From: Symbiodinium sp. CCMP2592
Lineage: Eukaryota; Sar; Dinophyceae; Suessiales; Symbiodiniaceae
DNA: 64,000 nucleotides
Reading direction: 5' to 3'
Assembly: GCA_905221615.1 (NCBI GenBank)
Contig: CAJNDT010005423.1
Location: 211,001 to 275,000 of the forward strand
The translations under genes were made by a program, and so were the position numbers. Positions 17,270 to 26,936 of this stretch are shown here, one piece after another (positions within the stretch are counted from its first letter, which is position 1; every line of letters starts with the position of its first letter). The notes under the pieces are model-generated. The model saw only the letters and a program-made list of their open reading frames with translations, was not told the origin of the DNA and made no database searches.

Positions 17270-20200
17270 TTAGGGCAGCCTACCAAAAGGGTAGCCTACA
17301 CCTAAGGTTCCTAGATGCCTCTGAAGTACCTCACGTGAAACATACTTGGTTAACACATCAGCGGGGTTCGAAGTACCGGCAACTTTCTTCACTTGAAGTA
17401 TGTTTTGTTGAACCAACTCTTGCATGAAAAGATAGCGAAGTTCGACATGTCGAGTTTTCTTCGAAACACCGAAGCGCGTCGACATGCTTTTTCCGGCCGA
17501 AGAATCTGTGAAAACGCGTATGTTCACGCGCGAAGTGATGTTCATTTCGATGAGAAGTGATTTTACGAAAAGGCTCTCCGAAGTGCCCAGGCCAATGCTG
17601 TAAAGCTCGGCCTCTCCAGACGAAGTCGCTATCGTCTGCTATGTGCGGCTTTGCGAAGCAATTAAGCAACCGTTGAAGAACACAGACACACCCGAAGTAC
17701 TCTTCCTCGTAGTGACACAACCTGCCCAATCACTATCTACATACGCTACCACATCAAGAGAAGTCATTTCCCGACGAAGCATGACCCTCGGCCGAAGTGT
17801 CAGGACGCAGGCCTTGCTCCCTGCAAGGTACCGAAGTAGCATCTTGACCTTGGCCTTGTGAGCCTCTGTCGGGGAAGTTGATCCTCGAGACAGTTCCTTG
17901 ACAGCGTACTGAATGTCAGGGCGAATGCTGCTAAGCCAGAGAAGTTGGCCTACCACTCGTCTGTACTTACGGTGCTCGACTGTATCCAAAGGCTCTTCGG
18001 ATTCGATTTTCTTACGAAGTGAGTCGTTGCCGGGAGGGCTATGCCTACACTCCAAAAGAGCATATTCTTCTAGAATCTTGTCAACATACGAAGTAGGCAT
18101 GGAAATCTCGATCGCATCTTCGCGTCGTGTGATGCATCTACCTAAGAAGTTGATACTCTCCCCCGGCTGAAGCGTCCCTTCCCGTCTCAAAAGAAGACGT
18201 TCCTGAAGTTTGGCAAACAGGTGCTCACACGGCTCCTTTGCACCGAAGAGAAGTACATCATCTACGTAGCAAAGAAGGTACACCTTGTACTCAGGATGGA
18301 AGTAGAGATTAGGATCGCTTTTAAGACGCTTGAAGCCGAGATCGGCCATCACGCTCGCGAAGTGGGTCTGCCATGCCTTCGGACTCTGTTTCAGTCCGTA
18401 CATGGCTCTGCGAAGTTTCCATAGCACTCCACCGTTGGGGTAGAATTCACCCGGAGGGATCACAAAGATCTCTTCACTCAGAAGTGCGTGGAGAAACGCT
18501 GTGGACACATCGCCAGCAAGAACGAACCAGTTGAAAGTGCACGCAAGTGTAAGAAGAAGTTTGAGCGTAGCAAGCGAAGGTGTGCTGGCGAAAGTGTCGT
18601 CTGGGTCCTCGACGACTTGGTCGAAGCCTCTGACACACAGCCTGCAACGCACACCATCTCCCTTAGGGCGCTTAACCCATTGCGTGGAGATTGCGTCTCG
18701 AAGTTGCTCCTCGGAACATTCGCTCACAAGCTTTTCTTCGAACACATCGAAGTGCTGAAGAGATTCACGCTCTTTCTGCATGCCTTGAAGTTCTTGCTCC
18801 TTGTCAAACTCCGTGTCGTACCAGACAACAGGCTCACTTGCACGCAAGGCCTGAAGTTCTTCAGCACGGTCAACGTTAACCTCGACAGGAACTTCAAGAC
18901 CGTCACGCGTGGTCACAGAAGCAACGCAAGAAGTGTCAACCAGGCGATCCTCAAGCACCGCAGAGATTCGCCGAAGTTTGGTCGCACTGTCCGGGACCTC
19001 CGTGGAGATCTCGCGCTTCTCTCCCTGCGACTGTTCCAGCCTGGCCCGAAGTTGCGAAGGCGCATCCTCTGGAGGTGCCTCTGCGCTGCGCTTGCTTCCA
19101 GAAGTGCCGTCGGCACTGGAGCCGGCCGCGTCCTGCGCTCCCTGCGGGTCTGAGACTGCAGGCGCTGCGGCAGGCGAAGCTTCAGACTGGGCTGGAAGAA
19201 CGAAGTGAGCACTCTCCTCTTGGCGACCACGCGGGTCCCAAGGAGTCGCTTTCAACGAGTCAAGAAGCTCCTTGCTCACTTGATCCTCCGCAGGAAGTCT
19301 CCTGACGCTTCGTGTCTTGTACACGCCGTTTGCATTGCCGACAACATGCATGTCCGAAGTGGTTTCACGACCAAGCCACAACGCACGCTCCCAAGCAGGC
19401 TCAGCTTTAGGCACACGACCAGGAAGTCGGAACAAGACCACTTCTCCAAAGCGACAGACCGCAGAAGTGTACTTGCGGTCCCAGCGACGTTCGTAGGGCG
19501 TTTGCCCATCAGAACGAACAGAGAAGTTGTTCAACAAGAACTGTGCGTGCTTCACAAGCCACGGGAACACTGGCGAAGTGACAGGGATCTGGCAGTCGTA
19601 CCTCTCTGCCAGGTCGAGTCGAAGTGCTCGTACCTGTGAGTAGAGAAGTGCCTGCGCCTGTCCAACTGCACCTTGAGCCTGCTTCCACTCAGTAGGGCTG
19701 TTTCTCAACGACAAGCCACCTATTTCTGAAGTGACCGTCTCCGCTACAGCCTTGAGAGAAGGCTCTGGGTCGCACTGAAGTATGCCGAATGTCCGGCCAA
19801 CGTCCTGCACGAAGCGACGAAGTTCCGCTTCTGCATAGACGGAGTTACCTTTATTCGGCACAACCACCGAGAGAGACATGCCTGTGATCACATCTCGCAC
19901 GTTGAGAAGTGTAGCTTGGTTCTCTCCCTTGTCCGGCATGAAGGAGTAGTCGCATTGAAGCACGGGTTGCCTCATGCGAAGTTTCTTCGAGTGGTCCTGC
20001 CGGCTTTTGGCTTGAACACAGATCTTGCACCAGCTTCTGAAGGGAAGATGTGTGAGGTTGTGTTCTTCCCTTTCTTGTTCAGTTGGTGCCTTTGGTGCGC
20101 GAAGTGTCTTGGGCACTCTGGCGTCGGTGTCCTCACCAGCAACCGGAACGGGAAGTGGCTCAACGACCTCTTCCTCCGGCTTGGCGAAACACGTAGCTCC

Positions 20201-23056
20201 TGTGAAAGTGAAGCCAACCTCTCTCTTGGAGGCTTCGCTTTCGAAGTCCCAATTATCTTCGCGCCACTGGTCACCTTCCGAAGTGCACAAGCAAGTCATG
20301 CGCTCACGACCAAGCTGGGTGACATCAGGGCCACCTTGAAGTTCCTCCTCGTTGGGAACAAACAACGTGCTACGCGGAACGAAGTGAAAGCGAATCCACA
20401 TCAACGGTGTGTCCAACCAGAAGTCATGTTCATACGGAAGGCCTGTGCTTGGATCTGGCTCTTGAAGTTGAGATGCCACAAAGCGTCTCACACTTGCCTC
20501 ATTTCCATCCGAAGCTTCACGAAGGCTCTTCTGAAGATCAGACCTCTTCGGATACAGCGAAGTTTCTGGTCTGAAAGACTCTGTCGCAACAGGGGCGCGA
20601 GAAGTGCGCGCTTGCTCAGCTGGAGGAGAAGCTTTCGGATCCTCGTGGGCCGGCGGAGTGAGAAGTGACCTCTTCTGAAGAAGTCTCGTCGGCGGGCGTT
20701 GGTTCGGAGGAGTTGTAAGTTTAAACTCCGTTCTTCCTTTCCAGAAGTGATCCAGCGCTCGCGTGGGCTCATCTGAAGTGACCCAGTTGTCCGTGAGCTC
20801 CTTCTCATTTCCTTGAGCATCAACCACGAAGGTTTTCCGCTCTTGAGCAAGCTTGTTCAGCGCCACTGGTCTATCTGAAGTGCCGCTTGGCACAAACAGA
20901 TTTTTGCGAGGGCGCTTGTGATACCGCACAAGAACGTTTCTTGCGGGATCGAAGTGCCAACGATCAGCGTGGTAGTACACAGGCTTAAACGCTGACACCG
21001 TGCTCTCAGCCTCCGTTGCGAAGTTTTCGTGGAACGCAACACACACCAACTCGAAGTCGTGTTTGACAAAAGGAAGTATTTCCGGCTTCAAGAAAAGAAG
21101 TGAACCCTCACGCTCAACAGGAAGGTGCTTGCCATCTGGAGCGTGAAGTGTCAGCTCATCCTTTCCTAAAGTTGCGGTGTAGTTCTGGGCTAGAAGTCTT
21201 CCTACCGAAACGATAGGATAGCCAATGTCTGTGACATAGAAGTGCATGTGAAACTCAACATCACCTATCTTCATTCCTACAAGTCGTCTACCGTAGATGT
21301 TGAGGAGCTGCCCTGTTACACTGCGAAGTGGAGGCGCTCTGTCTTGGAGTGGAAGCAACGGCCACTCTCGGGCGAAGTTCTTGGGGCAGCAATGAGCTGC
21401 TGCACCGCTGTCAAACAAAATCCACTGCGGGCTCAAAGAAGTTACAGAAGCGACATGTTCCTCAAAGAACACATCCTTGAAAGAGGTGTTGAGGTGACTC
21501 AAACCCGAAGTGAAAAGCGTACTGAGAAGTGTGGACTCCTGACCGGGTCCTTCGTCTTCGAAGTTCGGCATTGGCATCGTCGGGGCGATGCTGAACGAAG
21601 ACCCTGAAGTTACACTACCTAGCGTAACCGCAGCAAGCAGAAGTCCTGAGGCTGTTGAGGCTTTCGGCTTGGGTGAGGCTTTGGCTTTCGAAGTTTTGTC
21701 GGGAAGTGAAAGGCCTGGAGGCTCACCGAAGGTAACAGCCGAAACCTTGTCAGCCGAAGTTGCTGAAGTCTGCGTAGCTGCTGGTGGTACCGGCGCTTGG
21801 TTTGAAGTTTCGCTTGAGGTGGCTGGTTGGGAGGCTTGAGAGAAGGGAGTCGGGTCGTAAGCCCAAGGATCCTCATTCCAAGCAGAAGTCCACCACGATC
21901 CATCATCCCATGCATCAACCTGCCATGTGAAGTCATCAATTGCACCGATCCACGAAGCATCATCCCATGAGGCATCCCAGGCATCACCGAAGTCATGCCC
22001 TGCGTCATACTCTCCTGTCCAATCTGCATTCCAATCACCTGAAGTCTCATCTACCGCGGAAACACGATACTGATGCGGACACTCTCTCGAAGTGTGGCCA
22101 ATTTGGCCGCACGTCCAACATGTGATTGCTCCCGTCTTTCCTGAACCCGAAGTTCCTTTCTTTCCATTTCCTTCCTTTCCTCCTTTTCCTTTTCCTGATC
22201 CTTTGAAGTTTCCTTTCATTCCTTTTCCTGATTTCCCTTTTCCTTTCATGAAGTTCCAGTGGCCGAAACCACTCTTTCCTCCTTTCACTCCTTTGGGGCC
22301 GAAGCCCTTTCCTTTTCCTTTCTTTCCTTTGAAGTTTCCTTTGCCCCAACCTTTCAGGGCTCCTACATCCATCGGGGCTGGACCTTGAGAACTTGAAGCT
22401 GTGCCCTGAAGCATAAGCCTTGATCTGAAGTACGATACAATCACTTCTCTCATCTGCGCGTAGGTCCTGATCGAAGTCGAGTTCAACCTCAGGTGCTGCT
22501 GAAGTTGTCCTGAAGTCTTATTCAACAACGTAGCTATGAGAACTCCGTCGGGCAGCGAAGTGCCTGTGAGCGTCTCATATCTGACCTTGACCGTCTCCCA
22601 TGAAGTGAAATCTTGCTCGAACGTATGCGTGTTGAATTTCCAATCAAGAACTTGTGCGAGAAGTGCGTGCTCGCGCTGCGCGTTGGGCATGCTGAATTTC
22701 TGTTGAAGTCTTCTCCAAGTTTCGAAGCCGTTTCCACCGACGTTCTGACGAACTACAAGTTTCGCGGCACCCGAAGTGAGATTTGCGAGGAGAACATGAA
22801 GTTTTCGACTGAAGCGAATGAGCTCGGCTGATCTGGCTTCCGGGAACCTGTCACCTCTGAAGTGTTCATCTATTACCTCTACGTTCGCATTTCCTGATCT
22901 CTCAAGAAGTTCAGCAATTGCAGGATCAAACAATGAAGCATAGATTGTGAAGTTCCACTGCCATTCTTCCCAGTCCTCAGGATTTCCACTAAAGACCGGC
23001 GGAAGTGGCAACCGAAGTTTGCCTGCGAACTCTCCTTCTAGCTCAGCTGCTGACAT
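17270..23056 (-). pseudogene. copia-2 Gag-Pol polyprotein, interrupted by one in-frame TAG
   Basis: From the ATG at 23,056 the frame runs 1,805 codons to TAG at 17,639-17,641, then continues in the same frame for 122 codons to 17,270. Gag is followed by a KG-rich basic region and a CCHC knuckle (C313, C316, H321, C326). Protease shows DSG at D549. Integrase has the zinc motif H999, H1003, C1010, C1013, then D1036 and D1096; exactly 35 residues on, position 1132 is Gly instead of the expected Glu. RT has YVDD at 1597-1600. RNase H has YVDSDWAG, then the stop directly before QTIATSSGEAELY, where related elements have Gln, so CAG to TAG is the simplest explanation. The element looks unable to make active integrase or full RNase H by itself, although readthrough cannot be excluded. 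Confidence 0.9.
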
Positions 23057-23090
23057 CTACGAAGTTTCCTACAAAGGCCTAGGAGCACGA

Positions 23091-23103
23091 AGCTCCGCTA
23101 CCA
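23091..23103 (-). other. Primer-binding site of copia-2
   Basis: On the - strand TGGTAGCGGAGCT starts at the base next to the 5' LTR. It is identical to the copia-1 site, implying the same initiator tRNA-Met. Confidence 0.85.
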
Positions 23104-23281
23104 TGAAAAAGTACAAAGCGTCTGAAGTATGCACAAACAGAGCTCAACCCTGAAGTCAGCACAGCACTCTGAAGTCCTCTTTGTCACAGCCAGCCTTGAG
23201 CCACACGAAGTGTGGTGGTCGAAGTAAGCTGGAAGGAAGTTACTGTACCGGGGAGGTGCACAGAAGTCTTATATCTTAACA
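23104..23281 (-). repeat. 5' LTR of copia-2 (right on + strand)
   Basis: 178 bp, identical by eye to 15,270-15,447. It contains seven GAAGT words on the + strand. Confidence 0.95.
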
Positions 23282-23770
23282 ACACCAACAACGACAACAA
23301 CAACACCAACAACAACAACAACAACAACAACAGCAGCAGCAGCAACAACAACAACAACAACCACAGTAACACCATTAACGACAGCAGTAGCATTAGCAGC
23401 AGCAACAACACCAAACACATTAACACTAGCAACAACAATAACAACAAAACCCACAACAACAACAACCACAACCACAACCACAACCACAACCACAACCACA
23501 ACCACAACCACAACAACAAGAACAACAACAACAACCACAACAACAACCACAACAACAACAACAACCATCAACAGCAGCAGCAACAACACAACACCAACGA
23601 CACCGACAACGACGAGAACAGCAGCAACAACAACCACAGCAGCAAAACCGCAGCTAACAGCAACAACCACAAGACCACAGCAACAAACAACATCAGTAAC
23701 AGTGACGACGACAGCATCAACAACAACAATAACGACCACGACAACAACAGCGACAACACTAAACTCAAGG
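23282..23770. repeat. Triplet-rich tract, right part (after copia-2)
   Basis: Begins with the ACACC duplication and continues CAA/AAC-rich. 23,461-23,515 is a near-perfect run of CCACAA hexamers. Long Asn- and Val-rich frames here are artefacts. 23,771-24,039 is unremarkable non-coding sequence. Confidence 0.85.
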
Positions 23771-24039
23771 CAGCAACACTGAACAATATCACAAGCCCAC
23801 ACAGCCACGGAGCAACCCCAATCGAACCGGCCCCACCTGAAGTCTCAACCCCCCCCCCTCCAAACGTGCCGGCGCCCTTCCAGTGCAGATGGTGCCGGCC
23901 TCAGTGCATTGGCGATTCAGGATTTGGTTTAAAGTCAGTTCGCATGGAGTGCAGGCAGAGTGCATGCTGGCAATTTCAAGATCAGTTTTCCCTGTCGAGT
24001 GAACTGGCATCTCAAAAACGTGAAACTCTTCACTAAAAT

Positions 24040-24079
24040 CCTGAGATTCAGGGAATCTGAGACTCAGGGAATCTGAGAC
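24040..24079 (-). repeat. GAGTC octamer array directly after the stop of gene 1
   Basis: On the - strand the sequence after the gene-1 stop reads GTCTCAGATTCCCTGAGTC and repeats. One of the arrays of unit GAGTCNCN that border the genes of the 40-kb element. Confidence 0.7.
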
Positions 24080-25141
24080 TCAGCCCTTTTTCTTTTTCTT
24101 TGGCGCAGCAGATTCCTGTTCAGGCCCCATCATCCACATCATCCAAGACAGCAGTTGACGACCCCGAGAAGCCCTGGCCTCGGACGGCGGGTTGAGTTGC
24201 GCAGCTCGCTTCTGCAGAAGTACCTGGCATGTGCACACTCGAGAGGTGAAGGGAGACTAGAGGGCAAGCCACTGAAAGACTTCTTTCAGGGGCTCGCCCT
24301 CTAGTCTGCCTGCACCTTTCAGTGTCAGGTATAATTCCCGGTGACAGTCGGCCTCCAATGCATCGTGTTGTGTCTTCAGCTCCTGGTACTTCTTTTGTTC
24401 AGCCTGCCATCCATTATGAGACAATCAGCGGAATATGCTTAATGGGCTTCTAGATAGAGTGTTTATCACTTGCAGCGCCTCCAGTTGCTTTTTGGCCACA
24501 GTCGCCTGGCGTTTGGCTTCCTTTTCTCCAGCTTCTGCATTTTGACCACGCTGGATCCAGTTCTGGTGCTCCGTTGCGAACTTTCCGTTTGCATCCACAT
24601 ACCTCTTGTTGCAGGCCTCGAGGTCCGCACATTTCTTCTGCTCCGTCTCCTTTGCTTTCTTCTCCACACTGATCTGCTCTCTCAAGTTACTGACTGCGGT
24701 TGCCAGCCTTTGGTCATAGCGTTTCTCCGCTTCAGATGCATCCACTTTTGCCTGAAGCTGCAGGTTCTTCACCGCCAGATCGTATTGTTTCTTGGCTTCG
24801 TCCAACTTCTCCTCATAATGCTCCTTTGTTTCCTGCAGTCTCTGCTCGTGCAGCTTCTTTTCGGTTGCAAGCTCTTCCGCGAGCTGCTCCTCTCTTCTGA
24901 ATTTTTCTTGCCGCCGAAGATAGGATCCATCTCTTGGTGTAGATGACACCTTCACCTTGGCTGCCGGTGGCGGTGGCGTCGGCATCCACTTGGGTGTTGC
25001 TTCAGCAGGACCCAGTGAGGTCTTTGGTGGGGGATCCGGTGGGGGACCCGGTGGGGGGCCCGGTGGGGGGCCCAGTGGGGGCCCCGGCTTGGGATCTGGA
25101 GGAGTAGTAGCCGGAGGCGGAGGTGGTGGAGGCGTGAACAT
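24080..25141 (-). CDS. Gene 1: proline-rich, coiled-coil protein (three inferred exons)
   Basis: Exon 1 (25,141-24,470, 224 codons) starts with an ATG preceded by an octamer array. It encodes a Pro-rich head (runs of P and PPPG-like repeats over residues 1-60), then a Glu/Lys/Gln-rich coiled coil to the end. A GTGATA donor follows at a codon boundary. Exon 2 (about 24,403-24,316) continues the coiled coil (EQKKYQELKTQHDALEADC). Exon 3 (about 24,211-24,080) ends either SAAPKKKKKG or, in another phase, LDDVDDGA; I cannot decide the phase from sequence. Intron 2 (about 24,315-24,212) contains a strong hairpin. A structural or scaffold role is possible; no enzyme motif is present. Confidence 0.65.
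24255..24306. repeat. Hairpin inside intron 2 of gene 1
   Basis: Arms GACTAGAGGGC...CTGAAAG and CTTTCAG...GCCCTCTAGTC pair over about 24 bases with two mismatched positions and a four-base loop. It lies wholly within the predicted 104-base intron. Confidence 0.8.
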
Positions 25142-25142
25142 C

Positions 25143-25205
25143 TGTGACTCTGAGAGTCTGGGACTCTGAGAATCTGTGACTCTGCGACTCTGAGAGTCTC
25201 ACAGA
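25143..25205 (-). promoter_or_regulatory. GAGTC octamer array upstream of gene 1 start
   Basis: Read on the - strand, about seven GAGTC/GATTC-type units end within a few bases of the gene-1 ATG. Whether it acts in DNA (promoter) or RNA (5' UTR) is unknown. Confidence 0.6.
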
Positions 25206-25652
25206 CTGGCCATGTGTGAATCAGAGAGCTAGAAGAAAAGTCTAGAAATGTTGGAATTCTGAGTGTCACAAACATGCGAATGGTTGTGCATGCTTGTCGT
25301 GTGACTGACGATCATGACTTTGCTGTTGTCAATTAGTTGTGTCGTGCTGGATAAGATCTTCGTCAGTTGTAAGCGCCTTCAGAGCCAGCTGATGATCATG
25401 TCTCAAACACATGTCTTGAGAGCAATGTGCAGCATGATTGCATGTGGCCACTCAGGTCTGGGCCCACACCAGGCAGGCCAGGCAGGACACCTGCCACATA
25501 AAGGGTTCGGGAGGATTAAGGAGGGAGTTCTTCGGGTTGGGTTGTTTAGGGTGTGGGGTCTTGGGTAGTCAGGCTTTGAGAACAATATCAACAAGCAAAT
25601 TAAATATGAACTGGGTAGACAACACACAATGACAAGCCTGACTACCTCGAGA
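25206..25652. other. Non-coding, no gene seen
   Basis: Contains unique sequence and a short GGCAGGCCAGGCAGGACACC stretch. The frames here show no protein-like composition. Confidence 0.5.
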
Positions 25653-25918
25653 ATAGATAGTTTATATCAGTTTCGAAGATGCACACCGACCACATGTGAT
25701 GCCATCCGTGTCCTGCTAAGATTAGCATAACAATAGACTGGACATGGATAGCATCACATGTGGTCGGTGTGAATCTTTGAAAAGGGTCACTTTAAAACTA
25801 AACCCTACACCCTAAACCCCTAAACCCCTAGGGTTTAGCGTGTAAGGTTTAGCCCTAGAGCCCTATGCCCTAAACCCTAAACCCCAATAAGAAATGCCAG
25901 GTCAGTGGAACCCCAGGC
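25653..25918. repeat. 260-bp repeat, copy 1: palindrome plus CCCTAAA block
   Basis: Contains a palindrome (25,671-25,782; arms GATGCACACCGACCACATGT and its complement) followed by CCCTAAA/TTTAGGG repeats. Copy 2 at 26,317-26,575 differs at only a few positions. Confidence 0.85.
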
Positions 25919-26135
25919 TCTGTTTCATAATCCTTACCACCAATCAATGATGCAGCTTAGAAACTAATCCCATCTTTGTGAAACCTATCAGCATTTTGGG
26001 TTTGCGCTTCAGGTAATACCAAACCCTAAGCCAGTCTTTTGTGTGTTTAGGGCTTTTTGGGGTTGTGGTTTAGGCTTGGGCTTTTCTTAACAGCTATTAT
26101 TACTATGGTACTATATATTCTAATAGTTTGTATCA

Positions 26136-26252
26136 GTTTCAAAGATGCACAACTGTTGCCACATGTGATGCCATCCATGTCCTGCTAAGACTAGCATTAC
26201 TGTAGACTAGACATGGATAGCATCACATGTGGGCGGTGTGAATCTTTGAAAC
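26136..26252. repeat. Palindrome, diverged member of the CACATGTGATG family
   Basis: Same design as the palindromes at 25,671 and 26,335, with more differences in the arms. It is followed at 26,256-26,290 by TTTAGGG repeats. Confidence 0.8.
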
Positions 26253-26316
26253 GGGTTTTAGGGTTTAGGGTTTAGGGTTTAGAATTAGGGTCGGGTTTTT
26301 AAGAGCTGTGTATGGT

Positions 26317-26575
26317 AATAGATAGTTTATATCAGTTTCGAAGATGCACACCGACCACATGTGATGCCATCCGTGTCCTGCTAAGATTAGCATAACTATA
26401 GACTGGACATGGATAGCATCACATGTGGTCGGTGTGAATCTTTGAAAAGGGTCACTTTAAAACTAAACCCTACACCCTAAACCCCTAAACCTCTAGGGTT
26501 TAGGGTGTAAGGTTTAGCCCTAGAGCCCTATGCCCTAAACCCTAAACCCTAATAAGAAATGCCAGGTCAGTCTAT
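26317..26575. repeat. 260-bp repeat, copy 2
   Basis: Near-identical direct copy of 25,653-25,918, including palindrome (26,335-26,449) and telomere-like block. Confidence 0.85.
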
Positions 26576-26639
26576 GCTTCGCGAAGTCCTTCTCGAACGT
26601 CAGGGCCTAAGTCCGTGCAAGGTTTCGGTTTTTGGTCTT

Positions 26640-26745
26640 GGGGTTTGGGCTTTAGGGTTTTTTGGGGTTTAGGGGTTTAGGGTTAGGGTTTAGGGTCTAG
26701 GGGTTTAGGGGTTTAGGGTTTAGGTTTGGGCTTTAGGGTTTTTTT
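26640..26745. repeat. Interstitial telomere-like repeats (TTTAGGG)
   Basis: Degenerate TTTAGGG/TTTAGGGG units. TTTAGGG is the telomere repeat reported for dinoflagellates and plants. Here it is internal, not a chromosome end. Confidence 0.8.
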
Positions 26746-26847
26746 TTGCGACAGTCATGCAGAGCAACTGTTAGAGAGTGAGTTTGAGACACAAGCATCA
26801 TGAGCACAAGACACAATCACACGCCGAATGCAGCTTTGGGCTTGGAA

Positions 26848-26930
26848 CTGAGTCCCCGAGTCTGAGTCCCGGAGTCCCAGACTCCTGGCTCTTTGTCCGC
26901 GCCGAGTCCCGGAGTCCCAGACTCCTGACT
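26848..26930 (+). promoter_or_regulatory. GAGTC octamer array upstream of gene 2 start
   Basis: Two clusters of GAGTCCCGGAGTCCCAGACTCCTG-like sequence, the second ending about 10 bases before the ATG at 26,937. Confidence 0.6.
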
Positions 26931-26936
26931 TCCGCG

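Larger units (their letters stand above)
15270..23281 (-). mobile_element. copia-2: copia-type LTR retrotransposon with recent insertion but damaged pol
   Basis: 8,012 bp on the - strand, with identical 178-bp LTRs, a 5-bp ACACC duplication, a primer-binding site and the full Gag, protease, integrase, RT, RNase H order. The RNase H region has one in-frame TAG, and the integrase has Gly in place of the third acidic residue. The sense-strand word ACTTC (GAAGT on +) saturates the element from LTR to LTR and its density falls off at the insertion borders. Confidence 0.95.
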
